Shown here: one piece after another, positions 22,441 through 34,400 of the stretch
Numbering within the stretch: position 1 is the stretch's first letter
How the letters are laid out: every line of letters starts with the position of its first letter
Notes under the pieces: generated by a model
Seen by the model: the letters and a program-made list of their open reading frames with translations, nothing else
Database searches by the model: none
What the model was told of the DNA's origin: nothing
Made by a program: the position numbers and the translations under genes
Assembly: GCA_004352715.1 (NCBI GenBank)
Contig: SCFE01000008.1
Coordinates: 2,070,400 to 2,134,399, forward strand
Source: Hofstenia miamia
Lineage: Eukaryota > Xenacoelomorpha > Acoela
Reading direction: 5' to 3'
DNA length: 64,000 nt

Positions 22441-23418
22441 GAAATTTTATTATTCAGAATATTTTACCTATACATGTAATTCAGAAGTTTGCTTTTTTGG
22501 AAGTTTAGCATTTATGCTCTAATGAGATGATAAATCTCGAAAGAGTTGTAATTTATACTTTACTTTGAACCTCAATCAAAAAATCCCTTAAAAATATTGC
22601 AAAAACCATAAATTTTTAACATTTTTTTCTAGATCATTTCAAGTTTACATATTTTCATATTTAAAACTCAGAATTGTGGTAAAATTTGTAAAAACTCCAT
22701 CAAACTCAGAATTTTCTCTAAAATAATACTCGCACTTGAATCAAAATTCTTATTAATGCAAATCAATGTAGACTGAAGCAACCATGGATGTGTGAACTAA
22801 GCAAGTAAAGTGGTTTAATACTTCAATGCAGGAGCCTATTTTTATTAAAATTACATATAATTGTTGTTTCCTGACATTACCATATTATATTATTTTTAAT
22901 ATTTTAAAATATTTTTCAAATTATTACATTCTTAAATATATTTTTGTTTTATTATATTACTATTCAATCGAAAAAAACGAATTTCCAAAATTTAACCTTA
23001 ATAATATGAATTTACAATAATAACGTAACCTTTTAAAACTAGTTCATTCATACAATAGAAACATGCTGAAGGCGTTTTTTTTAATATAAGTCTGATATCT
23101 GACTCTGCTAGGTGTGTAGCCTATGGTTTAGAAAATTAGCTAATTTTAGTGACCTTATCAAGTAATCACTGGACTGCATGCTTTAAATAAATTAAATTAC
23201 AGGCATATTAAAATTATTATTTAACTTATTTTTTGCTTTTTGAATTAGAAAATCCCCCCATTCTTCCTGAAAGTTAAGAAGAGCTGGTCTTTTCAATGAA
23301 AATTTTCTGTTTAGTCCATTTGAACAATTTTGCCTAAAGCTATGGCTGACGTTGTTGCAGATATTTCAACACATGTATTTTATGTGCATTCCTATGATTT
23401 CATACTTGTTTATTTTAG
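22441..23418. other. AT-rich stretch, nothing recognised
   Basis: Very AT-rich. The open frame at 22826-23020 is Phe/Tyr/Ile-rich, as expected from AT-rich noise. No repeat family seen. Confidence 0.5.
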
Positions 23419-23542
23419 GCAAATAAAAATTCCTAATATAAATATTACAGAGATTTTCATGGAATGGAAAGCTGCAAAAGCACCAGGAATTTTCAAAAAT
23501 ATAATCTTACTGAACAGACTTTTGGCACTATGTAAAACCTGA
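23419..23542 (+). CDS. Possible terminal exon, unrecognised
   Basis: An acceptor TTGTTTATTTTAG (ending 23418) is followed by one base and 40 codons to a stop at 23540-23542: QIKIPNINITEIFMEW, KAAKAPGIFKNIILL, NRLLALCKT. Phase and opening residues (I-P-N-x-x-x-T-E-I-F-M) loosely parallel the exon at 21052 (V-P-D-x-x-x-L-D-Y-I-L). The similarity is at the edge of what can be judged by eye. Confidence 0.22.
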
Positions 23543-26500
23543 TTTGGGGCATTCATTTCTAATAATATTAACTTAATTATAAGAGCCTACTGAAACTTCA
23601 TATTTTTTGACCATCTACAATAAAGTATTTAACCTGTTCTTGGCGGGTGTATCTTTTACTTTTAAAACATATGGCAAGAGGCTAATATAAACATATTAGG
23701 AAATATATTTTACTTACCAAAAATTTTAAGAATATCTGTTCAACAAATAAATGTTGCGAGGGTATTTGGTAGCAGGGTGGAGTGTGAAACTGTTGTTTTT
23801 TTTTTCAAAACCGGGTTCTAAAAAGCTGCCTCTATTAATAAAAACCATCCTTTTTCCTTTTTTTGTATGGTCTGCAATTTTAACTTGGCTGACTACAGTC
23901 TATTTTTACATGCAAAGGGCAAAATAAAAAATGTTTCAAGTATCATAACTTTTATATTTTGTCATAATGATGACAGCATTTTGTAGTGATTTAAAATCAA
24001 AGAACACTCACATAAACTTTCCCATGTTTCTATATTTCTGTAGTAAAGTTAAGTGATAAAATTTATTTGAATTAAAATTGCATCAAATACAACTTGTACG
24101 CCATGATTACACATAAATAGTTCAATAAAGTGACAGTGAAATAGAATATAAACTTTAAGTGGTTTTCTTGACAAAGGAAATATGACTTTTCTAAATTTTT
24201 GAAGGCTATGACACCATAACTANNNNNNNNNNNNNNNNNNNNNNNNNNNNNNNNNNNNNNNNNNNNNNNNNNNNNNNNNNNNNNNNNNNNNNNNNNNNNN
24301 NNNNNNNNNNNNNNNNNNNNNNNNNNNNNNNNNNNNNNNNNNNNNNNNNNNNNNNNNNNNNNNNNNNNNNNNNNNNNNNNNNNNNNNNNNNNNNNNNNNN
24401 NNNNNNNNNNNNNNNNNNNNNNNNNNNNNNNNNNNNNNNNNNNNNNNNNNNNNNNNNNNNNNNNNNNNNNNNNNNNNNNNNNNNNNNNNNNNNNNNNNNN
24501 NNNNNNNNNNNNNNNNNNNNNNNNNNNNNNNNNNNNNNNNNNNNNNNNNNNNNNNNNNATTTATCCATTTAATTTTACGGCACTATGACATTTATATTGT
24601 CAAATAATCTTGATTACACGTGTTGATTGCAGTATAATCGAATTAGAAATATACTGTCTATACATTCTGAAAGTGATATCCGAACAATTTCTTTAGATAT
24701 TAGGTGAAGCTCATATATGCCGGTTTCACGTTGACAATGGCTCGAAATTAATAACTCTTTCACAAATTATAGTATTTACTATTTACAATTGAGGAACTCC
24801 CTAAAAAATTTACTAATAAAGCTATCACATTACTGTTTTGTTTAATCTTTACAAAATCAGCATACTGCTGCATTCTCACTAACGGATTTGAATTCACCTG
24901 ACTAGTAAATAGTTGTGAAACTACAAACAAAATTCGCGATTGCAGCAACAGTCCCTTTCATGGTTTCACAGCGGCCTTACTTATCCACAATGATAAAATA
25001 GCTTGGATTTTGTAAAAAAAATTCATTTTTGAAAACCATTTCTTGTTTTTAAATTCATTGTTTGTACATTACAGATAAGACTATTAAAATTGCGATCTAA
25101 ATAAATTTCTTAATAAAGTATGATAACAGTATTGTGACATAATGTGGTAACAAAGAATACAACAAGAGGAAACCAAGACTATTAATAAACTTAATTAATG
25201 TTTATGTTTAATTTTTTTTAACAACATAATTATCACTTATATTTTGTAAAACAATTATCATTGCAGTTTTTGAGAGATTTGTTGTCAGAGATTTGTTTGA
25301 CAAAAAGACAAAAGACGAAACCGCTACAGCTAATTTAAAGATGACTTTGTGTAATCAAAGCAGACGAAAAATTAGTAAATATCTTTGAAATGCAAGAACA
25401 GGTATGTTTGTGCAAATTTACTATAAATAGTTTGTATTGGATTAAACAAGTGATGAATTTATTTTCACTGGAATTGTCTTTGTTGTATTATCAGGTTTCA
25501 TTATATATGACAAAAGAAAGCTAAATATTCGAGCACATGAGTAGTTCTCAGGTGTTCCCCAGATTCACTTAAAGGGATTTCGGAGCAGCTGCATTATCAG
25601 CCATTCATAATGTGGTGCACCCGGTAGCCTGAAACTCAATTTTTGTTCATATGTTAGGTATACGGACAGGAGTTTTTAACCGTTTGGCTTTCCAATCAAT
25701 TCATTTACCGAAATAAGAACTTGTCATCAAATAGCTGGAAAGCTAACCTTAAGCTCCGTTTACACTGGTTCAACTAGAGGAATTCGTCAAGCGAATTCAA
25801 TAGCGCATGGACGCCTTTACACCTATTCCTCATCAACATGATGTTGTCAAGATCCGATTTCTACATTTTTGAAGAATAGCTGCTCGAATATTTTGATTAC
25901 CCAATGACTTCAGCAACACCCAAGAAGGTTTTTCAAGAATTAGTATTCACGTTTGAAATTCTAAAACATTGATTTTTCAATTAGATCTTAGTGTGAGTAC
26001 CAAACAATAAGAGATTATATGTGATAATAAATATTGTAATTTATGATAATTGTTTACTGGGTGCTTATAGATTCCTCATGTTGATTTCATTTGACGATTT
26101 CAATATTGAAAGCTCCTGTTTACATTGGTTCCTTTTTTGTTGATATTTATCAAATGATTTAAAAGAATAATAAGCTAACGCCAGTCATTTACTAATCTAA
26201 TTAAAACAGACCAGGCGTTCAGAGCCGTAGCTATGGTGGGAAATTGTACACCTAAATATATTTTAGCCTTGCCTTTGTCAACTTGAAAATTGGATAAATA
26301 TCCAACTACTTCAGTGTACACTGAGAAATTCTCTATTTAACTATTGGTGACGGATTAGGGTGCAAGTTGATCCAAGAAAAGCTTACTTCAATATTATTAC
26401 AAAGATAGTACACAAAGTAAACATTTTCACGGTTTGCCCACTGAGAGAGTGGCATAGGGCCCACGCGGGCCTACTTTGGGTTAAGTGCGGGCCCCACTCA

Positions 26501-27080
26501 ACGCCCATTCAAATGAGACAAAATAACTAAACAGAAATGCTTAAAATTATAGTCTTTGAATTTATACTTAAGATAGTGTCTTAATATATGGTATATACCT
26601 TGATGACAGCCATTGTAGTTTAGCTTTTCAAAACAAATAGTGATTTTTGATGTGAGAAATATACCATCCAAAATCAAAACATAAATAGATTATTTTTTGC
26701 AGAGGCAGTTGCCTCCCCCTCTCTTTAAATTTGAAATTTCAGAAAAAGCCTCCCTAAATATTAGTATTTAATCAACAACTAGCAAAAACTCATTCCACAG
26801 CAACTATTTGCTTGTAATTTATAAATTAATGAAAAACAAAGAGGATTAAAAAAATATTTTTTGCAAAAGTTGTCTTCACTGTTATGAAAAGTATGCAATA
26901 AATAATAAAAATAATTTTTCATAACAACAAATAGGAATATTCTTGAAAAAACTCTTATTCTGGGAATTTTATGTTAATTTTATAATTTGAAATATAATGA
27001 AAGCAATATAACTATCTAAACAATTGAAATTTTTTGTATCATCATAATCTCCGAAAGTGGACTTCCAATAGGCAGAAATA
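23543..27080. other. Non-coding; diverged copies of blocks Y, Z, X; one gap
   Basis: N at 24223-24558. Block Y' at about 24590-24780, Z' at about 24795-25020 and X' at about 25653-25710 match 18.25, 19.27 and 16.87 kb respectively, in the order Y-Z-X. A GC-rich islet with GGGCCCACGCGGGCC lies near 26457. No gene seen. Confidence 0.45.
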
Positions 27081-27358
27081 NNNNNNNNNNNNNNNNNNNN
27101 NNNNNNNNNNNNNNNNNNNNNNNNNNNNNNNNNNNNNNNNNNNNNNNNNNNNNNNNNNNNNNNNNNNNNNNNNNNNNNNNNNNNNNNNNNNNNNNNNNNN
27201 NNNNNNNNNNNNNNNNNNNNNNNNNNNNNNNNNNNNNNNNNNNNNNNNNNNNNNNNNNNNNNNNNNNNNNNNNNNNNNNNNNNNNNNNNNNNNNNNNNNN
27301 NNNNNNNNNNNNNNNNNNNNNNNNNNNNNNNNNNNNNNNNNNNTATATATATATGCAT

Positions 27359-27937
27359 ATATAGGTTTTCCCATAAAAAACTGCCAATTTTCTTTTAAAA
27401 TGTTCATATAAAATATTCTACTGTTAAAATCATTGCAGCATTGATTCTGAAAGATATATAACCTTCTTGAAGAATATGGTTACTTTTTTGAAGATCCCCC
27501 AAAGCATTGTGATTGCTCAGGACAACGCCAGACCCTACACATCCAGACCAACAACAACTCATCTAACAAATAACTTCAGCAAGTTGTTGAAACAACCACC
27601 ATACTTGACTTACATCTTTGTGATCAGTATCTCTTTGCAAAATTAGAATCACTCTGAACTGGTAATTTTGCTGATAGAGAAGATGTTACATTTTTTGGAT
27701 TAGCAAATGCCTCATTTCACTCGTCATCGAATGAGTAGGGCTCTGGAGAAACTGATTGTTGATCTCAATAAAATTGTTAGAAATGATGGAAACTATATTT
27801 AAATAACAGTTGTCATTACTTAATATAATATTTGTTTCTTATTCCACTCAAATATATTATGAACATTACTGAACTAAAAACACTTTTAAATTTTCTATAA
27901 AACAAAAAATGCAGTTCTTTATGGGACAACCTATATT
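27359..27937 (+). mobile_element. Internally deleted mariner/Tc1-family transposon
   Basis: The ends are inverted repeats: ATAGGTTTTCCCATAAAAAA at 27361 and TTTATGGGACAACCTAT ending near 27935, both next to TA. The element is only about 580 bp because the 5' two-thirds of the transposase is missing. The left end touches a (TA)n tract and the gap 27081-27343. Confidence 0.8.
27490..27801 (+). pseudogene. mariner transposase, C-terminal fragment
   Basis: IVIAQDNARPYTS (about 27517) carries the second catalytic Asp of the mariner DDE/D domain. After a frameshift, DLHLCDQYLFAKLE (about 27608) carries the third, in the place of the usual DLAPSDYHLF. The tail ends NDGNYI and a stop near 27800. The first catalytic Asp region is deleted and stops and shifts are present, so this is a dead copy. 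Confidence 0.8.
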
Positions 27938-28227
27938 TGTATTTTGCATCAAATACTCATTTGGACGCGGATATTACATGAAAAAAATAAATTTGGATCA
28001 GTAAATTTGAATGCAGCTGAAGAAATAGTTGAATAATCATGGCTATGAAAATCAGAACCAATGCCAACTCTAATAAATATGAACATGTTGAATTCAAAGG
28101 AAAGTTTTAAGTTCCCATGATTCAAATTAAAGTTGGATTAGAGTACTCTTCAAATAATAATTGAAAGTTTTTAGATTTGAATGATGTGGTTAAATCAAAA
28201 GGACTTGTTAGCATAAAAATTTAATGC

Positions 28228-28233
28228 TTTATT
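28228..28233 (-). terminator. Poly(A) signal of helicase copy 1
   Basis: AATAAA on the minus strand lies 16 bases after the helicase stop codon (28249-28251). This is a short but plausible 3' UTR arrangement. Confidence 0.55.
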
Positions 28234-28248
28234 TAAAAATATACAAAA

Positions 28249-28470
28249 CTACATTTCCAAAGCACTTAAATCTATAGAATCTTCTTCATCTACTTCTGCC
28301 GTCTCCACATACACACTTGAAGCACATACAATTCCTCTATCCATTTGAAGAATGATTTTCTGTAATAAATCTGCCAGCTCTTCATTTGGTTTATCAATGT
28401 CATATCTAGCAAGACTTTCCATTCTTCTAAGTATCAAAATGCAGTCTTTGAAAGCACGTATAAGATTTCC
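28249..28470 (-). CDS. Helicase copy 1, last exon (DSHCT end)
   Basis: A 222-base exon after acceptor TTTTATTTAG, starting in phase 0. It begins GNLIRAFKDCILILRRM, the helix that in DSHCT domains reads EG-x-L-x-R-x-x-R-R-x-x-x-L-L. It continues through LADLLQKIILQMDRGIV and ends DSIDLSALEM, then TAG. Length, phase and most residues match the exon at 60928-61149 (13 differences in 73 residues by my count). Confidence 0.88.
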   Translation of the reverse strand, partial: GNLIRAFKDCILILRRMESLARYDIDKPNEELADLLQKIILQMDRGIVCASSVYVETAEVDEEDSIDLSALEM

Positions 28471-31400
28471 CTAAATAAAATTAGAAATTGAAAACAAAAA
28501 TTAGAATGTGATTTATTATAGCACTAATAAAACAAACTTTTACAAAAGATATTTTCAGTGGACTGAAGTATGAGTGGAAAAATGCAATATTAAATGTCAA
28601 GGCTAATTCTAAATTTAGTATTTTAATTATTAGTTAAATAACATAATATCTATGCCATTTTTGAAGCCAGATTACTATGGCTAATTTTTTGAAATTTGCA
28701 CAAATTAACAGTTATTACAGCTACATATATAATTTGTAAGGCAATTTTTTGCCGCTTAAGTTGATCTTAAAATTTAAAATTTATCCAATTAAAATTGTTA
28801 ATGAGAAGTCATTTTAAAAAGCTTTTGTTTCCCTTTTACACAGTGCTGAGATTTAAATCGAACAGGTTCTCCACTATTTTTTGAAAATCTCAGAGGGATA
28901 CCATCACCCTTCCTCTCAAACTACTTGAAAAGAAATGCAGCTCTTAGTTTTAGAGAAAAAATTCTGTAAAATTTAGTTCATTCTACACAATCATAATTGA
29001 TATCTATTAAAATTTGCTGCATAAATTTCATAAAACGAGCAACATTTAGCTTAAAGTTGTTTAGTTTCATTAAAAGTAAAAATTTTACTATAAACAGTAA
29101 AGAATATCATTGAACTGGACAATTTATTAGGACTTACTTTATGATTTTACTTTTTATCTAACAGATCTAGAAAAAAATGGGTGCACTTAAAATTTTAATA
29201 CATTTATCTTAGATCCTTGCATATGTCATCAATAGAAATCCATAATTAGGCTCCTAAACATTGTCAAATAAATTAATATTAAGCGAATTAAATATGAACA
29301 CCAATTTTTCACTGCAAAAATTTATTTTCAACTAAGGACATCAAGTGACACTATGAGCATAATCTGTACACAACTTTTATTCATTCTCATTCATTACTTT
29401 GTTATTCTGCTAAATTCAGACTGTAGGTCAAATATGTTCTACATTTGTGCGCTTTTACACCAACAAACTAAACATGACCTATTATAAACACAATAATTTT
29501 ATACTATCAACCTTGTGATCAAGGCAAACACTATGCCTCTTTGAATATTTAGTAATTGTGCAGACCTTCTGGTACTATGCAAGCGGCTACAAGGGGAAGA
29601 TGAACATTTGGATTTGTAGGCACTGGCATGGAGAGAGCCAACAGCAATATTAGTAAAAGAAAAAAATTTCAAATTTTATAGACATTTTTCCATTATTAAT
29701 GTTGAGGTTAATGACATCTAAAAACTAAAATATTCGAATAAATATTTGTTTCTTGTTGTTGTGTAATCTGCTGTTAATGTATTAGCAGAAAGCCTCAATA
29801 CTAAGTAGATGATTTTGCCATCACATTTGCATATACCCTAAGGAATTTTAATATATCTAAATGTCTTGATCTAATTGCTCAACCGTATTCGACCTATGAG
29901 TCGAGGTCCTCTTCCTATTAAACTATTGCTTATTATTCAATAAGTTGTGTAGCTTTCTTAATTAGACTTAGTGACCTTACTAACGTTTATTGTGGTAATA
30001 ACCCCCAAGTAAAAATTTACTAAATAGCTGCTGCTTTTATGTATGCTATTGATTTTCAACTTGAAGCATAGTCTTACATTTTTTTGCAAGTACTTGTTGT
30101 GGTTAATGTGAAAAAGTATGTAAAATAGAAACGAATTTATAATTGATTAGTTCGGAATGAGCTCTAATAAATTCCATCATTTCATCATTTCCAACAGTTA
30201 GTTTTATATTTAATATATCTCCAGAAATATCCAATTTTTGAGGTGTGATGATATTAAAAAACAATGACTGCATCAAATTTCTAAACATTGGGAATTGAGG
30301 GTGTTGATGTGAAGAATATTTGTTCGAAGTTTGTTTTGATAGCATAATCCAATAGAGAGTTACATAGGCCAGATGAAGTACTCCCTTCCCCCCGGCCTGA
30401 CCAGCCCAAAAATCCTCAGATCAAATAGGGTAAATAAGAAAGCAACTTTTGCATGAACTATTTCTGAAAAAGTCAGGTGCCAAAAGTAAATTTAGTGCAT
30501 CCACTGGTCTTGATATCAACAGTTTTAAATGGAATTTATGTATCATATATCACTTGATCACAAAACTGGGTGGCACTTGATAATAAAAAATTCTGAATGT
30601 TAGGAAAAATTCTGATCTGTAATCAAATAAAAGGCATCATGATTATAATCATAAAAACTTGGTTTCCAATGATATTTAGCACTACGTATAACCTTTTCTC
30701 ATCCTACCTAGTGTTATTGAAGTTCATATGAAATTTGATTAACATCTTACTTAAGATTAAGTCCATTGAAATTCATTAACAATTTTTTATTGGTACTTTG
30801 CTAAAATTTTATAGCCTTGAAGTACGTTTTCAATTGAAAAGCAGATTAACTAAATTGCGATCAAGAAAGATTTCTTTGACTGGCTATTATAGTTGGATGG
30901 ATGTGGATGCTACTCTATTTTGTAGCGCAAAACAAAAACTAATTGAGCATGAGTATTTAACGATGAAAATGCACTGTTACCCGAAGTGGTGGAACTTGCC
31001 TTGATTTTTCGAAAAAAAACGCCGTGGGGACTAGAGTACGGAATGGCACAGCACGGCTCTAAAACTAGGTACCCGAACATATTAATGAGCTACTGGTATG
31101 AGAAGCAGTGTGTTGGAATAAAACTTTTACATGCATTTTGTCATATTTTGAAATATTAACCAAAATGAACTGAAAAATCTTCAATTTCCACAGCTCATTT
31201 ATTTTGCGGATAACTTTGTTATTTATACCACACATGTTGTGCAACATAAGAACCTAGCGTCCCAAAAACTATTTTCCATTGATAGAAGAAATATAATCTT
31301 TATATTTTTTCCAATTTATTAACAAATTCGTAAGAGTATTATTTCTATTTATGCCATTTAATTAATGAAATAAAACCCCATAAAGTTTTAATGTGAATCC

Positions 31401-34400
31401 TTATGGCACATCGAAAATACTTTCAATGAACAAATTTTTTATTGCTTAGTGAAAAAAATAGCAATTCAGTAGCCTGTCGTTGATTGCCAGTCCCTGTTTA
31501 CGCAGGATTTTCTGACGCAATGTTAGTAACCAAAAGCATTGTGAATTGCCGCGAAATTGTTGAAAATCTTGAAAAAACGTAATAACCCTAGAAATGCAAT
31601 TCACCACTATAGTTTAAAATTAGTTAATTTTTTAACGAAAAGCTTTTATTTAACACTAGAAGTACCAAACGTGTCAAAATTGACTCAAATTAAAATTTTG
31701 TTTACTTGCGTATGTATTCTTTAAAAACAATAGCAAGTATATACACCTCCAAAAATATCGATAATCTATTTGAATTTCCATTGCTAAATTTTTTTGCATT
31801 CTTTTGCATAATTTTTTAATTGAAATGTTACATGTAAAATGAATCTCAAGGAGTAATGGCACTTTTAGTGTTAATCAATCAAAATCAATTTTTACAAACT
31901 GACAGGAGAGGCATTCCACTGCGACCTTTGCATACGCAACTTTCGTCAGGTCACATGAAGAAAAATTTCGTTCTAATGCGCCTGATGGGTTGAGAAGATA
32001 ACATCTGATAGCACAGGGAATCTCGAAATATTATATTCATAAATATGTCTTTCTTAAAATTTAATTGTCTAGGATCCATTTAAAAGAACACACCGTTTTT
32101 CTAAGCCTATCAGCAAATTTAAAAATCCTGAGTCATTGGTGAAGTAGTTGAAAAGATTAACCATTTTTCTTTGTTTTTGTCCCACTCTCGGGGAACTGTA
32201 TTTTAAAAAGGTATATTTTACTGTTTAAAAGGCTTAGCGTAAGAAGAACTGCTTTAAATTCTGCATAATTGAGTCTCTGTTGTGGTATGTTGTGTGATGT
32301 TGTGTTGTGTTGGTAGTTGTATGACAAAATTCACACAACGGCAAGCCTTGGAGTAAAGCTGGTTATGAAAAGAAAAAGCGAGCTAAAAAGCCTTACCCAC
32401 ACGGCACTAAGATAGGTATAAAATTTAGAAGGCATCGCAGTACCCTTCACTTAAGCAATTTTATGACGTATAAGGTAATGTTTAATATGTACGATTTGAA
32501 AATGCAACCGAGCTGTCTTAAAGTTTCAAGCAGGGCTGGGTCGCAGACTTAAAGTTTGAGCTGGTTCGGAGTTCTAGCTCTAATCAAATCTGCCATTCTT
32601 TGGATCAAAACTTTTAGGTGGCTCACACCTTTGGCTGTGTAGAAAAATCTCATTTATAAATAAATATTGGATATACCTGTTCTTCCTCTTATGCTCAAGA
32701 TGATGTTGAAATCCAAGCCAGTAATTGTTTGTCATCATCTGCACACATTGCAAGAAATATAATTCCATGATGAGCAAAAAGCATTTAGAATCTTTGGTGC
32801 ACCTTTTTGTCAGGAAATTTCTTCACTCAGTTGATCATGCTAAGATTTTTTGGGTCATCTGTTATGCAATGCTCTGTCGTATTTTAAGAGAGATGAGAAA
32901 AGCAATTTGCACACAGAATTCTGAGAGGGTCGACAGCTCTGTTGATAGAGTTTGAACAGATACATATTATCTAAGTATTCAAAACACCAATGTGATCTAT
33001 CTTCCTTTGAAAGTACGCCAAATTTGAGTAGTTAGAATGGTCACTGTTGCGTTATAGTAACCACTGTTTTAAATTTCGGCCTATGTCTTCGGCACATCAT
33101 TTCAAATACTTCCGAAAAAGCCCGGTCCATGTCAATCTCCAAATCGAACACCTGCTGCCAAATTGTTTACGCCGGCATATGTATGTATGTGTNNNNNNNN
33201 NNNNNNNNNNNNNNNNNNNNNNNNNNNNNNNNNNNNNNNNNNNNNNNNNNNNNNNNNNNNNNNNNNNNNNNNNNNNNNNNNNNNNNNNNNNNNNNNNNNN
33301 NNNNNNNNNNNNNNNNNNNNNNNNNNNNNNNNNNNNNNNNNNNNNNNNNNNNNNNNNNNNNNNNNNNNNNNNNNNNNNNNNATATATCCAGGTCTCTGTA
33401 AACATTTTAATATTTTATATATAGTGCCCTTTATATGTATGTATATATGAATATGTATGCATTGCATTCCAAGGCTCTTAACGAGTTCAAAATACCTCAA
33501 AGATAACATTTCCATCACTAACTCCATTATTTGCCTTATCGTATGCTGCAGAAAAATCCTTGCCATTGTTCCATTGTATCCCAGCATTTATTAGGTCCAT
33601 ATTGTAACCGACTGGAGCAAGATCTAAAGATATTTCATCTAAAATTTTATTCAATCAAACCTAATTCGTAATCTAATTATCAATGATTATTATTTGAGAA
33701 AATTTATGTCAGGGGCGTGGAATTCGAAGCATTTAACCTGCCTTGTCTCCATAAAAAATTTTTAGTCATTTAAATAAGTTGAATAAATGTCATTTGAAAG
33801 GGATCATTCGATGGAATTGTTTATTAGGGCCGATTTTACTTAATTACGTCATATTTTTAAAAATATTTCTTAAACGACGAAATGACATATTGATAGCTTT
33901 TAATTCGCAACTCATCAAATATTTAATAGAGTTTAAGAATGAGAAACATATATTGTATGAATGCAAACCATTGCAGTGCATCCTGGATTATCCTGTACTG
34001 AGTGGAAGAGTATGGGAAACGGACCGAATAACCGAAAATTTTATATATCTAAGAAATTGTATATATCTAAGAATTCTAGATTTTGATAATTAAGGTGAGC
34101 AAGCATAGAATTGTACAAGTGTGAAATTCAGATTTTCGGAGCATTTATTTAGTGAAAGTTCTGGCCTTGACAACATTTGACTAAAAACAATTTGCATAAA
34201 AAACATTGTATTTACAACTAAAGATTTGCAATGTCATAGATCCTATATTGGGGTAAAAGAGAGGTTGGCATAGCAGCTGGATAATCGAAGTGATAGATTC
34301 AAGATATCTGCAAGCAACATGTGTTTGTTTTACTAACAATAGAGTGAGCAAATATGCCAATCAGTACATTCAGATTTCCTAAATATTTGGGAGAATACAA

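Noticed and set aside
30103-30345. Intronic ORF in helicase copy 1 compared with the ORF at 62067-62297 in the same intron of copy 2 as a conserved nested gene
   Set aside because: Only isolated Phe/Leu/Pro positions line up; not enough to claim homology.
33779-34093. Plus-strand ORF of about 100 codons in the helicase intron
   Set aside because: Starts at TTG, no splice signals, no motif; AT-rich residue mix with no support.
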